NCBI GenBank assembly: GCA_964036045.1
Contig: OZ038380.1
Span: forward strand, 6,967,913 to 7,031,912
DNA: 64,000 nt
DNA from: Eutreptiella sp. 'Long Island Sound 2002'
Lineage: Eukaryota; Euglenozoa; Euglenophyceae; Eutreptiales; Eutreptiaceae
Reading direction: 5' to 3'
This document shows positions 26,412-38,752 of the stretch, in pieces (the stretch's first letter is position 1; every line of letters begins with the position of its first letter). Both the position numbers and the translations under genes were made by a program. A model generated the notes under the pieces. It saw only the letters and a program-made list of their open reading frames with translations. It was not told the origin of the DNA and searched no databases.

Positions 26412-29400
26412 GTGAGGCCCCAGTTTTGTGTGTAATAATGATTTACCACAGTCCAATCATGACTTCTGCACAAAAACTGCATGGCCAAGACCGAGCCAGT
26501 TTTGGGGCATAGTGGCCACAATGTGGGGCACAAACTGTGAGTGCAGCATTGCCGCAAAAAACATACGGTGAGGCCCCAGTTTTGTGTGTAATAATGATTT
26601 ACCACAGTCCAATCATGACTTCTGCACAAAAACTGCATCGCCAAGACCGAGCCAGTTTTGGGGCATAGTGGCCACAATGTGCGGCACAAACTGTGAGTGC
26701 AGCATTGCCGCAAAAAAAATACGGTGAGACCCCAGTTTTGTGTGTAATAATGATTTACCACAGTCCAACCATGACTTCTGCACAAAAACTGCATGGCCAA
26801 GACCGAGCCAGTTTTGGGGCACAGTGGCCACAATGTGCGGCACAAACTGTGAGTGCAGCATTGCCGCAAAAAACATACGGTGAGACCCCAGTTTTGTGTG
26901 TAATAATGATTTACCACAGTCCAACCATGACTTCTGCACAAAAACTGCATGACCAAGACCGAGCCAGTTTTGGGGCATAGTGGCCACAATGTGGGGCACA
27001 AACTGTGAGTGCAGCATTGCCGCAAAAAAGATACGGTGAGGCCCCAGTTTTGTGTGTAATAATGATTTACCACAGTCCAATCATGACTTCTGCACAAAAA
27101 CTGCATGGCCAAGACCGAGCCAGTTTTGGGGCACAGTGGCCACAATGTGGGGCACAAACAGTGAGTGCAGCATTGCCGCAAAAAACACATGGTGAGACCC
27201 CAGTTTTGTGTGTAATAATGATTTACCACAGTCCAACCATGACTTCTGCACAAAAACTGCATGGCCAGGACCGAGCCAGTTTTGGGGCATAGTGGCCACA
27301 ATGTGCGGCACAAACTGTGAGTGCAGCATTGCCGCAAAAAACATACGGTGAGACCCCAGTTTTGTGTGTAATAATGATTTACCACAGTCCAGCCATGACT
27401 TCTGCACAAAAACTGCATGGCCAAGACCAAGCCAGTTTTCGGGCATAGTGGCCACAATGTGGGGCACAAACAGTGAGTGCAGCATTGCCGCAAAAAACAC
27501 ATGGTTAGACCCGAGTTTTGTGTGTAATAATGATTTACCACAGTCCAATCATGACTTCTGCACAAAGGCTGCATGGCCAAGACCGAGCCAGTTTTGGAGC
27601 ATTGTGACCACAATGTGGGGCACAAACAGTGAGTGCAGCATTGCCGCAAAAAACACATGGTGAGACCCCAGTTTTGTGCGTAATAATGATTCACCACAGT
27701 CCAATCATGACTTCTGCACAAAGGCTGCATGGCCAAGACCGAGCCAGTTTTGGGGCATAGTGGCCACAATTTGCGGCACAAACTGTGAGTGCAGCATTGC
27801 CGCAAAAAACATACGGTGAGGCCCCAGTTTTGTGTGTAATAATGATTTACCACAGTCCAATCATGACTTCTGCACAAAAACTGCATGGCCAAGACCGAGC
27901 CGGTTTTGGGGCATAGTGGCCACAATGTGGGGCACAAACTGTGAGTGCAGCATTGCCGCAAAAAAAATACGGTGAGACCCCAGTTTTGTGTGTAATAATG
28001 ATTTACCACAGTCCAACCATGACTTCTGCACAAAAACTGCATGGCCAAGACCGAGCCAGTTTTGGGGCACAGTGGCCACAATGTGGGGCACAAACAGTGA
28101 GTGCAGCATTGCCGCAAAAAACATACGGTGAGGCCCCAGTTTTGTGTGTAATAATGATTTACCACAGTCCAACCATGACTTCTGCACAAAAACTGCATGG
28201 CCAAGACCGAGCCAGTTTTCGGGCATAGTGGCCACAATGTGGGGCACAAACAGTGAGTGCAGCATTGCCGCAAAAAACACATGGTTAGACCCCAGTTTTG
28301 TGTGTAATAATGATTTACCACAGTCCAATCATGGCTTCTGCACAAAAACTGCATGGCCAAGACCGAGCCAGTTTTGGGGCATAGTGGCCACAATGTGCGG
28401 CACAAACTGTGAGTGCAGCATTGCCGCAAAAAATATACGGTGAGGCCCCAGTTTTGTGTGTAATAATGATTTACCACAGTCCAATCATGACTTCTGCACA
28501 AAAACTGCATGGCCAAGACCGAGCCAGTTTTGGGGCATAGTGGCCACAATGTGGGGCACAAACTGTGAGTGCAGCATTGCCGCAAAAAACATACGGTGAG
28601 GCCCCAGTTTTGTGTGTAATAATGATTTACCACAGTCCAATCATGACTTCTGCACAAAAACTGCATCGCCAAGACCGAGCCAGTTTTGGGGCATAGTGGC
28701 CACAATGTGCGGCACAAACTGTGAGTGCAGCATTGCCGCAAAAAAAATACGGTGAGACCCCAGTTTTGTGTGTAATAATGATTTACCACAGTCCAACCAT
28801 GACTTCTGCACAAAAACTGCATGGCCAAGACCGAGCCAGTTTTGGGGCACAGTGGCCACAATGTGCGGCACAAACTGTGAGTGCAGCATTGCCGCAAAAA
28901 ACATACGGTGAGACCCCAGTTTTGTGTGTAATAATGATTTACCACAGTCCAACCATGACTTCTGCACAAAAACTGCATGACCAAGACCGAGCCAGTTTTG
29001 GGGCATAGTGGCCACAATGTGGGGCACAAACTGTGAGTGCAGCATTGCCGCAAAAAAGATACGGTGAGGCCCCAGTTTTGTGTGTAATAATGATTTACCA
29101 CAGTCCAATCATGACTTCTGCACAAAAACTGCATGGCCAAGACCGAGCCAGTTTTGGGGCACAGTGGCCACAATGTGGGGCACAAACAGTGAGTGCAGCA
29201 TTGCCGCAAAAAACACATGGTGAGACCCCAGTTTTGTGTGTAATAATGATTTACCACAGTCCAACCATGACTTCTGCACAAAAACTGCATGGCCAGGACC
29301 GAGCCAGTTTTGGGGCATAGTGGCCACAATGTGCGGCACAAACTGTGAGTGCAGCATTGCCGCAAAAAACATACGGTGAGACCCCAGTTTTGTGTGTAAT

Positions 29401-31530
29401 AATGATTTACCACAGTCCAGCCATGACTTCTGCACAAAAACTGCATGGCCAAGACCAAGCCAGTTTTCGGGCATAGTGGCCACAATGTGGGGCACAAACA
29501 GTGAGTGCAGCATTGCCGCAAAAAACACATGGTTAGACCCGAGTTTTGTGTGTAATAATGATTTACCACAGTCCAATCATGACTTCTGCACAAAGGCTGC
29601 ATGGCCAAGACCGAGCCAGTTTTGGAGCATTGTGACCACAATGTGGGGCACAAACAGTGAGTGCAGCATTGCCGCAAAAAACACATGGTGAGACCCCAGT
29701 TTTGTGCGTAATAATGATTCACCACAGTCCAATCATGACTTCTGCACAAAGGCTGCATGGCCAAGACCGAGCCAGTTTTGGGGCACAGTGGCCACAATTT
29801 GCGGCACAAACTGTGAGTGCAGCATTGCCGCAAAAAACATACGGTGAGGCCCCAGTTTTGTGTGTAATAATGATTTACCACAGTCCAATCATGACTTCTG
29901 CACAAAAACTGCATGGCCAAGACCGAGCCGGTTTTGGGGCATAGTGGCCACAATGTGGGGCACAAACTGTGAGTGCAGCATTGCCGCAAAAAAAATACGG
30001 TGAGACCCCAGTTTTGTGTGTAATAATGATTTACCACAGTCCAACCATGACTTCTGCACAAAAACTGCATGGCCAAGACCGAGCCAGTTTTGGGGCACAG
30101 TGGCCACAATGTGGGGCACAAACAGTGAGTGCAGCATTGCCGCAAAAAACATACGGTGAGGCCCCAGTTTTGTGTGTAATAATGATTTACCACAGTCCAA
30201 CCATGACTTCTGCACAAAAACTGCATGGCCAAGACCGAGCCAGTTTTCGGGCATAGTGGCCACAATGTGGGGCACAAACAGTGAGTGCAGCATTGCCGCA
30301 AAAAACACATGGTGAGACCCCAGTTTTGTGCGTAATAATGATTCACCACAGTCCAATCATGACTTCTGCACAAAGGCTGCATGGCCAAGACCGAGCCAGT
30401 TTTGGGGCACAGTGGCCACAATTTGCGGCACAAACTGTGAGTGCAGCATTGCCGCAAAAAACATACGGTGAGGCCCCAGTTTTGTGTGTAATAATGATTT
30501 ACCACAGTCCAATCATGACTTCTGCACAAAAACTGCATGGCCAAGACCGAGCCGGTTTTGGGGCATAGTGGCCACAATGTGGGGCACAAACTGTGAGTGC
30601 AGCATTGCCGCAAAAAAAATACGGTGAGACCCCAGTTTTGTGTGTAATAATGATTTACCACAGTCCAACCATGACTTCTGCACAAAAACTGCATGGCCAA
30701 GACCGAGCCAGTTTTGGGGCACAGTGGCCACAATGTGGGGCACAAACAGTGAGTGCAGCATTGCCGCAAAAAACATACGGTGAGGCCCCAGTTTTGTGTG
30801 TAATAATGATTTACCACAGTCCAACCATGACTTCTGCACAAAAACTGCATGGCCAAGACCGAGCCAGTTTTCGGGCATAGTGGCCACAATGTGGGGCACA
30901 AACAGTGAGTGCAGCATTGCCGCAAAAAACACATGGTTAGACCCCAGTTTTGTGTGTAATAATGATTTACCACAGTCCAATCATGGCTTCTGCACAAAAA
31001 CTGCATGGCCAAGACCGAGCCAGTTTTGGGGCATAGTGGCCACAATGTGCGGCACAAACTGTGAGTGCAGCATTGCCGCAAAAAATATACGGTGAGGCCC
31101 CAGTTTTGTGTGTAATAATGATTTACCACAGTCCAATCATGACTTCTGCACAAAAACTGCATGGCCAAGACCGAGCCAGTTTTGGGGCATAGTGGCCACA
31201 ATGTGGGGCACAAACTGTGAGTGCAGCATTGCCGCAAAAAACATACGGTGAGGCCCCAGTTTTGTGTGTAATAATGATTTACCACAGTCCAATCATGACT
31301 TCTGCACAAAAACTGCATCGCCAAGACCGAGCCAGTTTTGGGGCATAGTGGCCACAATGTGCGGCACAAACTGTGAGTGCAGCATTGCCGCAAAAAAAAT
31401 ACGGTGAGACCCCAGTTTTGTGTGTAATAATGATTTACCACAGTCCAACCATGACTTCTGCACAAAAACTGCATGGCCAAGACCGAGCCAGTTTTGGGGC
31501 ACAGTGGCCACAATGTGGGGCACAAACAGT
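26412..31530. repeat. 13-unit HOR (2,028 bp) in zone 2, about 2.5 copies, with a nested four-unit duplication
   Basis: Positions 26,412-28,280 recur at 28,440-30,308 (spacing 2,028 bp). Shared markers are CTGCATCGCC, GCATGACCAAG, GGCCAGGACC, CAGTCCAGCC, and GTGCGTAATAATGATTCACC followed by AATTTGCGGC. By eye I find one difference in this stretch (CATAG near 27,759 against CACAG near 29,787). Units at 29,657-30,280 are then duplicated at 30,281-30,904 (624 bp, 4 units). After that the array follows the first copy again at a spacing of 2,652 bp (17 units) until about 31,530, where AAAGCACGTGG units begin. Confidence 0.85.
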
Positions 31531-31553
31531 GAGTGCAGCATTGCCGCAAAAAG

Positions 31554-34500
31554 CACGTGGTGAGACCCCAGTTTTGTGTGTAATAATGATTTACCACAGT
31601 CCAACCATGACTTCTGCACAAAAACTGCATGACCAAGACCGAGCCAGTTTTGGGGCATAGTGGCCACAATGTGGGGCACAAACTGTGAGTGCAGCATTGC
31701 CGCAAAAAAGATACGGTGAGGCCCCAGTTTTGTGTGTAATAATGATTTACCACAGTCCAACCATGACTTCTGCACAAAAACTGCATGGCCAAGACCGAGC
31801 CAGTTTTGGGGCATAGTGGCCACAATGTGCGGCACAAACTGTGAGTGCAGCATTGCCGCGAAAAGCACGTGGTGAGACCCCAGTTTTGTGTGTAATAATG
31901 ATTTACCACAGTCCAACCATGACTTCTGCACAAAAAGTGCATGGCCAAGACCGAGCCAGTTTTGGGGCATAGTGGCCACAATGTGGGGCACAAACTGTGA
32001 GTGCAGCATTGCCGCAAAAAACACATGGTTGGACCCCAGTTTTGTGTGTAATAATGATTTACCACAGTCCAATCATGACTTCTGCACAAAAACTGCATGG
32101 CCAAGACCGAGCCAGTTTTGGGGCATAGTGGCCACAATGTGCGGCACAAACTGTGAGTGCAGCATTGCCGCAAAAAACATACGGTGAGGCCCCAGTTTTG
32201 TGTGTAATAATGATTTACCACAGTCCAATCATGACTTCTGCATAAAGGCTGCATGGCCAAGACCGAGCCAGTTTTGGGGCATAGTGGCCACAATGTGGGG
32301 CACAAACTGTGAGTGCAGCATTGCCGCAAAAAACATACGGTGAGGCCCCAGTTTTGTGTGTAATAATGATTTACCACAGTCCAATCATGACTTCTGCACA
32401 AAAACTGCATGGCCAAGACCGAGCCAGTTTTGGGGCATAGTGGCCACAATGTGCGGCACAAACTGTGAGTGCAGCATTGCCGCAAAAAAAATAAGGTGAG
32501 ACCCCAGTTTTGTGTGCAATAATGATTTACCACAGTCGAACCATGACTTCTGCACAAAAACTGCATGGCCAAGACCGAGCCAGTTTTGGGGCACAGTGGC
32601 CACAATGTGGTGCACAAACAGTGAGTGCAGCATTGCCGCAAAATACACATGGTTAGACCCCAGTTTTGTGTGCAATAATGATTTACCACAGTCCAACTAT
32701 GACTTCTGCACAAAGGCTGCTTGGCCAAGACCGAGCCAGTTTTGGGGCACAGTGGCCACAATGTGGGGCACGAACTGTGAGTGCAGCATTGTCGCAAAAA
32801 ACACATGGTGAGACCCCAGTTTTGTGTGTAATAATGATTTACCACAGTCCAACCATGACTTCTGCACAAAGGCTGCATGGCCAAGACCGAGCCAGTTTTG
32901 GAGCATTGTGACCACAATGTGGGGCACAAACAGTGAGTGCAGCATTGCCGCAAAAAACACATGGTGAGACCCCAGTTTTGTGTGCAATAATGATTCACCA
33001 CAGTCCAATCATGACTTCTGCACAAAGGCTGCATGGCCAAGACCGAGCCAGTTTTGGAGCATTGTGACCACAATGTGGGGCACAAACAGTGTGTGCAGCA
33101 TTGCCGCAAAAAGCACGTGGTGAGACCCCAGTTTTGTGTGTAATAATGATTTACCACAGTCCAACCATGACTTCTGCACAAAAACTGCATGGCCAAGACC
33201 GAGCCAGCTTTGGGGCATAGTGGCCACAATGTGGGGCACAAAGTGTGAGTGCAGCATTGCCGCAAAAAACATACGGTGAGACCCCAGTTTTGTGTGTAAT
33301 AATGATTTACCACAGTCCAATCATGACTTCTGCACAAAAACTGCATGGCCAAGACCGAGCCAGTTTTGGGGCACAGTGGCCACAATGTGGGGCACAAACA
33401 GTGAGTGCAGCATTGCCGCAAAAAGCACGTGGTGAGACCCCAGTTTTGTGTGTAATAATGACTTACCACAGTCCAACCATGACTTCTGCACGAAAACTGC
33501 ATGGCCAAGACCGAGCCAGTTTTGGGGCATAGTGGCCACAATGTGGGGCACAAACTGTGAGTGCAGCATTGCCGCGAAAAACATACGGTGAGGCCCAAGT
33601 TTTGTGTGTAATAATGATTTACCACAGTCCAATCATGACTTCTGCACAAAAACTGCATGGCCAAGACCGAGCCAGATTTGGGGCACAGTGGCCACAATGT
33701 GGGGCACAAACTGTGAGTGCAGCATTGCCGCAAAAAACACATGGTTGGACCCCAGTTTTGTGTGTAATAATGATTTACCACAGTCCAATCATGACTTCTG
33801 CACAAAACCTGCATGGCCAAGACCGAGCCAGTTTTGGGGCATAGTGGCCACAATGTGGGGCACAAACTGTGAGTGCAGCATTGCCGCAAAAAGCACGTGG
33901 TGAGACCCCAGTTTTGTGTGTAATAATGATTTACCACAGTCCAACCATGACTTCTGCACAAAAACTGCATGGCCAAGACCGAGCCAGCTTTGGGGCATAG
34001 TGGCCACAATGTGGGGCACAAAGTGTGAGTGCAGCATTGCCGCAAAAAACATACGGTGAGGCCCCAGTTTTGTGTGTAATAATGATTTACCACAGTCCAA
34101 TCATGACTTCTGCACAAAAACTGCATGGCCAAGACCGAGCCAGTTTTGGGGCACAGTGGCCACAATGTGGGGCACAAACTGTGAGTGCAGCATTGCCGCA
34201 AAAAAGATACGGTGAGGCCCCAGTTTTGTGTGTAATAATGATTTACCACAGTCCAACCATGACTTCTGCACAAAAACTGCATGGCCAAGACCGAGCCAGT
34301 TTTGGGGCATAGTGGCCACAATGTGCGGCACAAACTGTGAGTGCAGCATTGCCGCGAAAAGCACGTGGTGAGACCCCAGTTTTGTGTGTAATAATGATTT
34401 ACCACAGTCCAACCATGACTTCTGCACAAAAAGTGCATGGCCAAGACCGAGCCAGTTTTGGGGCATAGTGGCCACAATGTGGGGCACAAACTGTGAGTGC

Positions 34501-37175
34501 AGCATTGCCGCAAAAAACATACGGTGAGACCCCAGTTTTGTGTGTAATAATGATTTACCACAGTCCAATCATGACTTCTGCACAAAAACTGCATGGCCAA
34601 GACCGAGCCAGTTTTGGGGCATAGTGGCCACAATGTGCGGCACAAACTGTGAGTGCAGCATTGCCGCAAAAAAAATACGGTGAGGCCCCAGTTTTGTGTG
34701 TAATAATGATTTACCACAGTCCAATCATGACTTCTGCATAAAGGCTGCATGGCCAAGACCGAGCCAGTTTTGGGGCATAGTGGCCACAATGTGGGGCACA
34801 AACTGTGAGTGCAGCATTGCCGCAAAAAACATACGGTGAGGCCCCAGTTTTGTGTGTAATAATGATTTACCACAGTCCAATCATGACTTCTGCACAAAAA
34901 CTGCATGGCCAAGACCGAGCCAGTTTTGGGGCATAGTGGCCACAATGTGCGGCACAAACAGTGAGTGCAGCATTGCCGCAAAAAAAATAAGGTGAGACCC
35001 CAGTTTTGTGTGCAATAATGATTTACCACAGTCGAACCATGACTTCTGCACAAAAACTGCATGGCCAAGACCGAGCCAGTTTTGGGGCACAGTGGCCACA
35101 ATGTGGGGCACGAACTGTGAGTGCAGCATTGTCGCAAAAAACACATGGTGAGACCCCAGTTTTGTGTGTAATAATGATTTACCACAGTCCAACCATGACT
35201 TCTGCACAAAGGCTGCATGGCCAAGACCGAGCCAGTTTTGGGGCATTGTGACCACAATGTGGGGCACAAACAGTGTGTGCAGCATTGCCGCAAAAAACAC
35301 ATGGTGAGACCCCAGTTTTGTGTGCAATAATGATTCACCACAGTCCAATCATGACTTCTGCACAAAGGCTGCATGGCCAAGACCGAGCCAGTTTTGGAGC
35401 ATTGTGACCACAATGTGGGGCACAAACAGTGTGTGCAGCATTGCCGCAAAAAGCACGTGGTGAGACCCCAGTTTTGTGTGTAATAATGATTTACCACAGT
35501 CCAACCATGACTTCTGCACAAAAACTGCATGGCCAAGACCGAGCCAGCTTTGGGGCATAGTGGCCACAATGTGGGGCACAAAGTGTGAGTGCAGCATTGC
35601 CGCAAAAAACATACGGTGAGACCCCAGTTTTGTGTGTAATAATGATTTACCACAGTCCAATCATGACTTCTGCACAAAAACTGCATGGCCAAGACCGAGC
35701 CAGTTTTGGGGCACAGTGGCCACAATGTGGGGCACAAACAGTGAGTGCAGCATTGCCGCAAAAAGCACGTGGTGAGACCCCAGTTTTGTGTGTAATAATG
35801 ACTTACCACAGTCCAACCATGACTTCTGCACGAAAACTGCCTGGCCAAGACCGAGCCAGTTTTGGGGCATAGTGGCCACAATGTGGGGCACAAACTGTGA
35901 GTGCAGCATTGCCGCAAAAAACATACGGTGAGGCCCAAGTTTTGTGTGTAATAATGATTTACCACAGTCCAATCATGACTTCTGCACAAAAACTGCATGG
36001 CCAAGACCGAGCCAGATTTGGGGCACAGTGGCCACAATGTGGGGCACAAACTGTGAGTGCAGCATTGCCGCAAAAAACACATGGTTGGACCCCAGTTTTG
36101 TGTGTAATAATGATTTACCACAGTCCAATCATGACTTCTGCACAAAACCTGCATGGCCAAGACCGAGCCAGTTTTGGGGCATAGTGGCCACAATGTGGGG
36201 CACAAACTGTGAGTGCAGCATTGCCGCAAAAAGCACGTGGTGAGACCCCAGTTTTGTGTGTAATAATGATTTACCACAGTCCAACCATGACTTCTGCACA
36301 AAAACTGCATGGCCAAGACCGAGCCAGCTTTGGGGCATAGTGGCCACAATGTGGGGCACAAAGTGTGAGTGCAGCATTGCCGCAAAAAACATACGGTGAG
36401 GCCCCAGTTTTGTGTGTAATAATGATTTACCACAGTCCAATCATGACTTCTGCACAAAAACTGCATGGCCAAGACCGAGCCAGTTTTGGGGCACAGTGGC
36501 CACAATGTGGGGCACAAACTGTGAGTGCAGCATTGCCGCAAAAAGCACGTGGTGAGACCCCAGTTTTGTGTGTAATAATGACTTACCACAGTCCAACCAT
36601 GACTTCTGCACGAAAACTGCATGGCCAAGACCGAGCCAGTTTTGGGGCATAGTGGCCACAATGTGGGGCACAAACAGTGAGTGCAGCATTGCCGCAAAAA
36701 ACATACGGTGAGGCCCAAGTTTTGTGTGTAATAATGATTTACCACAGTCCAATCATGGCTTCTGCACAAAGGATGCATGGCCAAGACCGAGCCAGATTTG
36801 GGGCACAGTGGCCACAATGTGGGGCACAAACTGTGAGTGCAGCATTGCCGCAAAAAACACATGGTTAGACCCCAGTTTTGTGTGTAATAATGATTTACCA
36901 CAGTCCAATCATGACTTCTGCACAAAAACTGCATGGCCAAGACCGAGCCAGTTTTGGGGCATAGTGGCCACAATGTGGGGCACAAACTGTGAGTGCAGCA
37001 TTGCCGCAAAAAACATACGGTGAGGCCCCAGTTTTGTGTGTAATAATGATTTACCACAGTCCAATCATGACTTCTGCACAAAAACTGCATGGCCAAGACC
37101 GAGCCAGTTTTGGGGCACAGTGGCCACAATGTGGGGCACAAACTGTGAGTGCAGCATTGCCGCAAAAAGCACGTG
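31554..37175. promoter_or_regulatory. Cluster of 11 CACGTG palindromes in zone-2 units
   Basis: The variable site at unit positions 37-42 reads CACGTG, a perfect 6-bp palindrome and the canonical E-box core, at 31,554, 31,866, 33,114, 33,426, 33,894, 34,362, 35,454, 35,766, 36,234, 36,546 and 37,170. Elsewhere in the window it occurs only at 38,729, 44,348, 46,220, 62,445 and 62,913. The spacings are multiples of 156 bp because the variant spread with the HOR. Binding by a bHLH or other factor is possible from sequence alone, but nothing here shows that it happens. Confidence 0.4.
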
Positions 37176-37200
37176 GTGAGACCCCAGTTTTGTGTGTAAT
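31600..37200. repeat. 16-unit HOR that becomes a 15-unit spacing through loss of one unit
   Basis: Positions 31,605-32,490 match 34,101-34,986 at 2,496 bp (16 units). Positions 33,009-34,200 match 35,349-36,540 at 2,340 bp (15 units). The missing unit is accounted for by a hybrid unit near 35.1 kb. Markers are CATAAAGGCTGC, AAAATAAGGTG, CAGTGTGTGCAGC, AATGACTTACC with CACGAAAACTGC, GAGCCAGATTTGG and ACAAAACCTGC. A further four-unit repeat (624 bp) links 36,365 with 36,989. Confidence 0.85.
35010..35145. repeat. Hybrid unit marking a one-unit deletion by recombination
   Basis: In the earlier copy (32.49-32.80 kb) two neighbouring units differ. The upstream one has CAGTCGAACC, AAAAACTGC and GTGGTGCAC. 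The downstream one has CCAACTATG, AAGGCTGCTTGG, GTGGGGCACGAAC and CATTGTCGC. Here a single unit starts with the upstream markers (CAGTCGAACC, AAAAACTGC to about 35,060) and ends with the downstream ones (GTGGGGCACGAAC from about 35,103). The exchange lies in the roughly 45 bp between them, where the parents are identical, and exactly one unit is lost. Confidence 0.85.
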
Positions 37201-37417
37201 AATGACTTACCACAGTCCAACCATGACTTCTGCACGAAAACTGCATGGCCAAGACCGAGCCAGTTTTGGGGCATAGTGGCCACAATGTGGGGCACAAACT
37301 GTGAGTGCAGCATTGCCGCAAAAAACATACGGTGAGGCCCCAGTTTTGTGTGCAATAATGATTTACCACAGTCCAACCATGACTTCTGCACAAAAGCTGC
37401 ATGGCCAAGACCGAGCC

Positions 37418-37426
37418 AGTTTGGGG
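37418..37426. other. 1-bp deletion in the T4 tract
   Basis: CCAGTTTGGGG replaces CCAGTTTTGGGG, and phase shifts by -1. It lies about 0.5 kb before the zone 2 / zone 3 boundary. Confidence 0.85.
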
Positions 37427-38746
37427 CATAGTGTCCACAATGTGCGGCACAAACTGTGAGTGCAGCATTGCCGCAAAAATCATACGGTGAGACCCCAGTT
37501 TTGTGTGCAATAATGATTTACCACAGTCCAACCATGACTTCTGCACAAAGGCTGCATGGCCAAGACCGAGCCAGTTTTGGGGCATAGTGGCCACAATGTG
37601 GGGCACAAACAGTGAGTGCAGCATTGCCGCAAAAAACACATGGTGAGACCCCAGTTTTGTGTGTAATAATGATTTACCACAGTCCAATCATGACTTCTGC
37701 ACAAAGGCTGCATGGCCAAGACCGAGCCAGTTTTGGGGCATAGTGGCCACAATGTGGGGCACAAACTGTGAGTGCAGCATTGCCGCAAATAACATACGGT
37801 GAGGCCCCAGTTTTGTGTGTAATAATGATTTAACACAGTCCAATCATGACTTCTGCACAAAGGCTGCATGGCCAAGACCGAGCCAGTTTTGGGGCATAGT
37901 GGCCACAATGTGCGGCACAAACTGTGAGTGCAGCATTGCCGCAAAAAACATACGGTGAGACCCCAGTTTTGTGTGCAATAATCATTTACCACAGTCCAAC
38001 CATGACTTCTGCACAAAGGCTGCATGGCCAAGACCGAGCCAGTTTTGGGGCACAGTGGCCACAATGTGGGGCACAAACTGTGAGTGCAGCATTGCCGCAA
38101 AAAACACATGGTGAGACCCCAGTTTTGTGTGTAATAATGATTTACCACAGTCCAATCATGACTTCTGCACAAAGGCTGCATGGCCAAGACCGAGCCAGTT
38201 TTGGGGCACAGTGGCCACAATGTGGGGCACAAACTGTGCGTGCAGCATTGCCGCAAATAACACATGGTGAGACCCCAGTTTGGTGTGTAATAATGATTTA
38301 CCACAGTCCGACGATGACTTCTGCACAAAGGCTGCATGGCCAAGACCGACCCAGTTTTGGAGCATTGTGACCACAATGAGGGGCACAAACTGTGAGTGCA
38401 GCATTGCCGCAAAAAACACACGGTGAGGCCCCAGTTTTGTGTGTAATAATGATTTACCACAGTCCAATCATGACTTCTGCACAAAGGCTGCATGTCCAAG
38501 ACCGAGCCAGTTTTGGGGCACAGTGGCCACAATGTGCGGCACAAACAGTGAGTGCAGCATTGCCGCAAAATACACATGGTTAGACCCCAGTTTTGTGTGC
38601 AATAATGATTTACCACAGTCCAACCGTGACTTCTGCACAAAGGCTGCATGGCCAAGACGGAGCCAGTTTTGGGGCACAGTGGCCACAATGTGGGGCACAA
38701 ACTGTGAGTGCAGCATTGCCGCAAAAAGCACGTGCTGAGACCCCAG

Positions 38747-38752
38747 TTTTTG
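38747..38752. other. 1-bp insertion (T5 tract)
   Basis: CAGTTTTTGTG replaces CAGTTTTGTG, a homopolymer expansion that shifts phase by +1. Confidence 0.85.

Larger units (their letters stand above)
19229..37687 (-). other. Longest stop-free frame (6,152 codons), judged non-coding
   Basis: One reverse-strand frame has no stop for 18.5 kb. It reads a 52-residue Cys-rich repeat (RQCCTH, LCPTLWPLCPK, TQNWGL). It exists because 156 is a multiple of 3 and the consensus lacks a stop in that frame. It changes frame at the 1-bp deletion at 37,421 and ends only where AAAAATCAC makes TGA. Other frames are also open for hundreds of codons on both strands (for example 48,091-53,868 and 58,946-64,000 on the minus strand). 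Of 13 recurrent variable positions or site classes, about 10 change the encoded residue and 3 do not, as expected without protein selection. There is no unique N- or C-terminal region and no splice or promoter context that I can recognise. Confidence 0.85.
20578..37965. repeat. Zone 2: array of the CATAGTGGCC / ACATACGG unit family
   Basis: Across about 17.4 kb the dominant units carry CATAGTGGCC at 139-148, ACATACGG or AAAATACGG after the A tract, GTGCGGCAC at the unit junction, and ACAAAAACTGC at 101-109. All are rare or absent in 1-20.5 kb. Small groups of zone-1-type units are embedded near 24.0-24.3, 27.6, 29.6, 32.7-33.1 and 35.1-35.4 kb. The only net length change is one base lost at 37,421. 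The internal HORs of 11, 13 and 15/16 units are listed separately. Confidence 0.85.

Noticed and set aside
19229-37687. A real giant Cys-rich repeat protein gene on the minus strand
   Set aside because: The frame is an arithmetic result of a 156-bp unit, it switches frame at an indel, most recurrent variants change the residue, several other frames are equally open, and there are no unique ends or gene signals.
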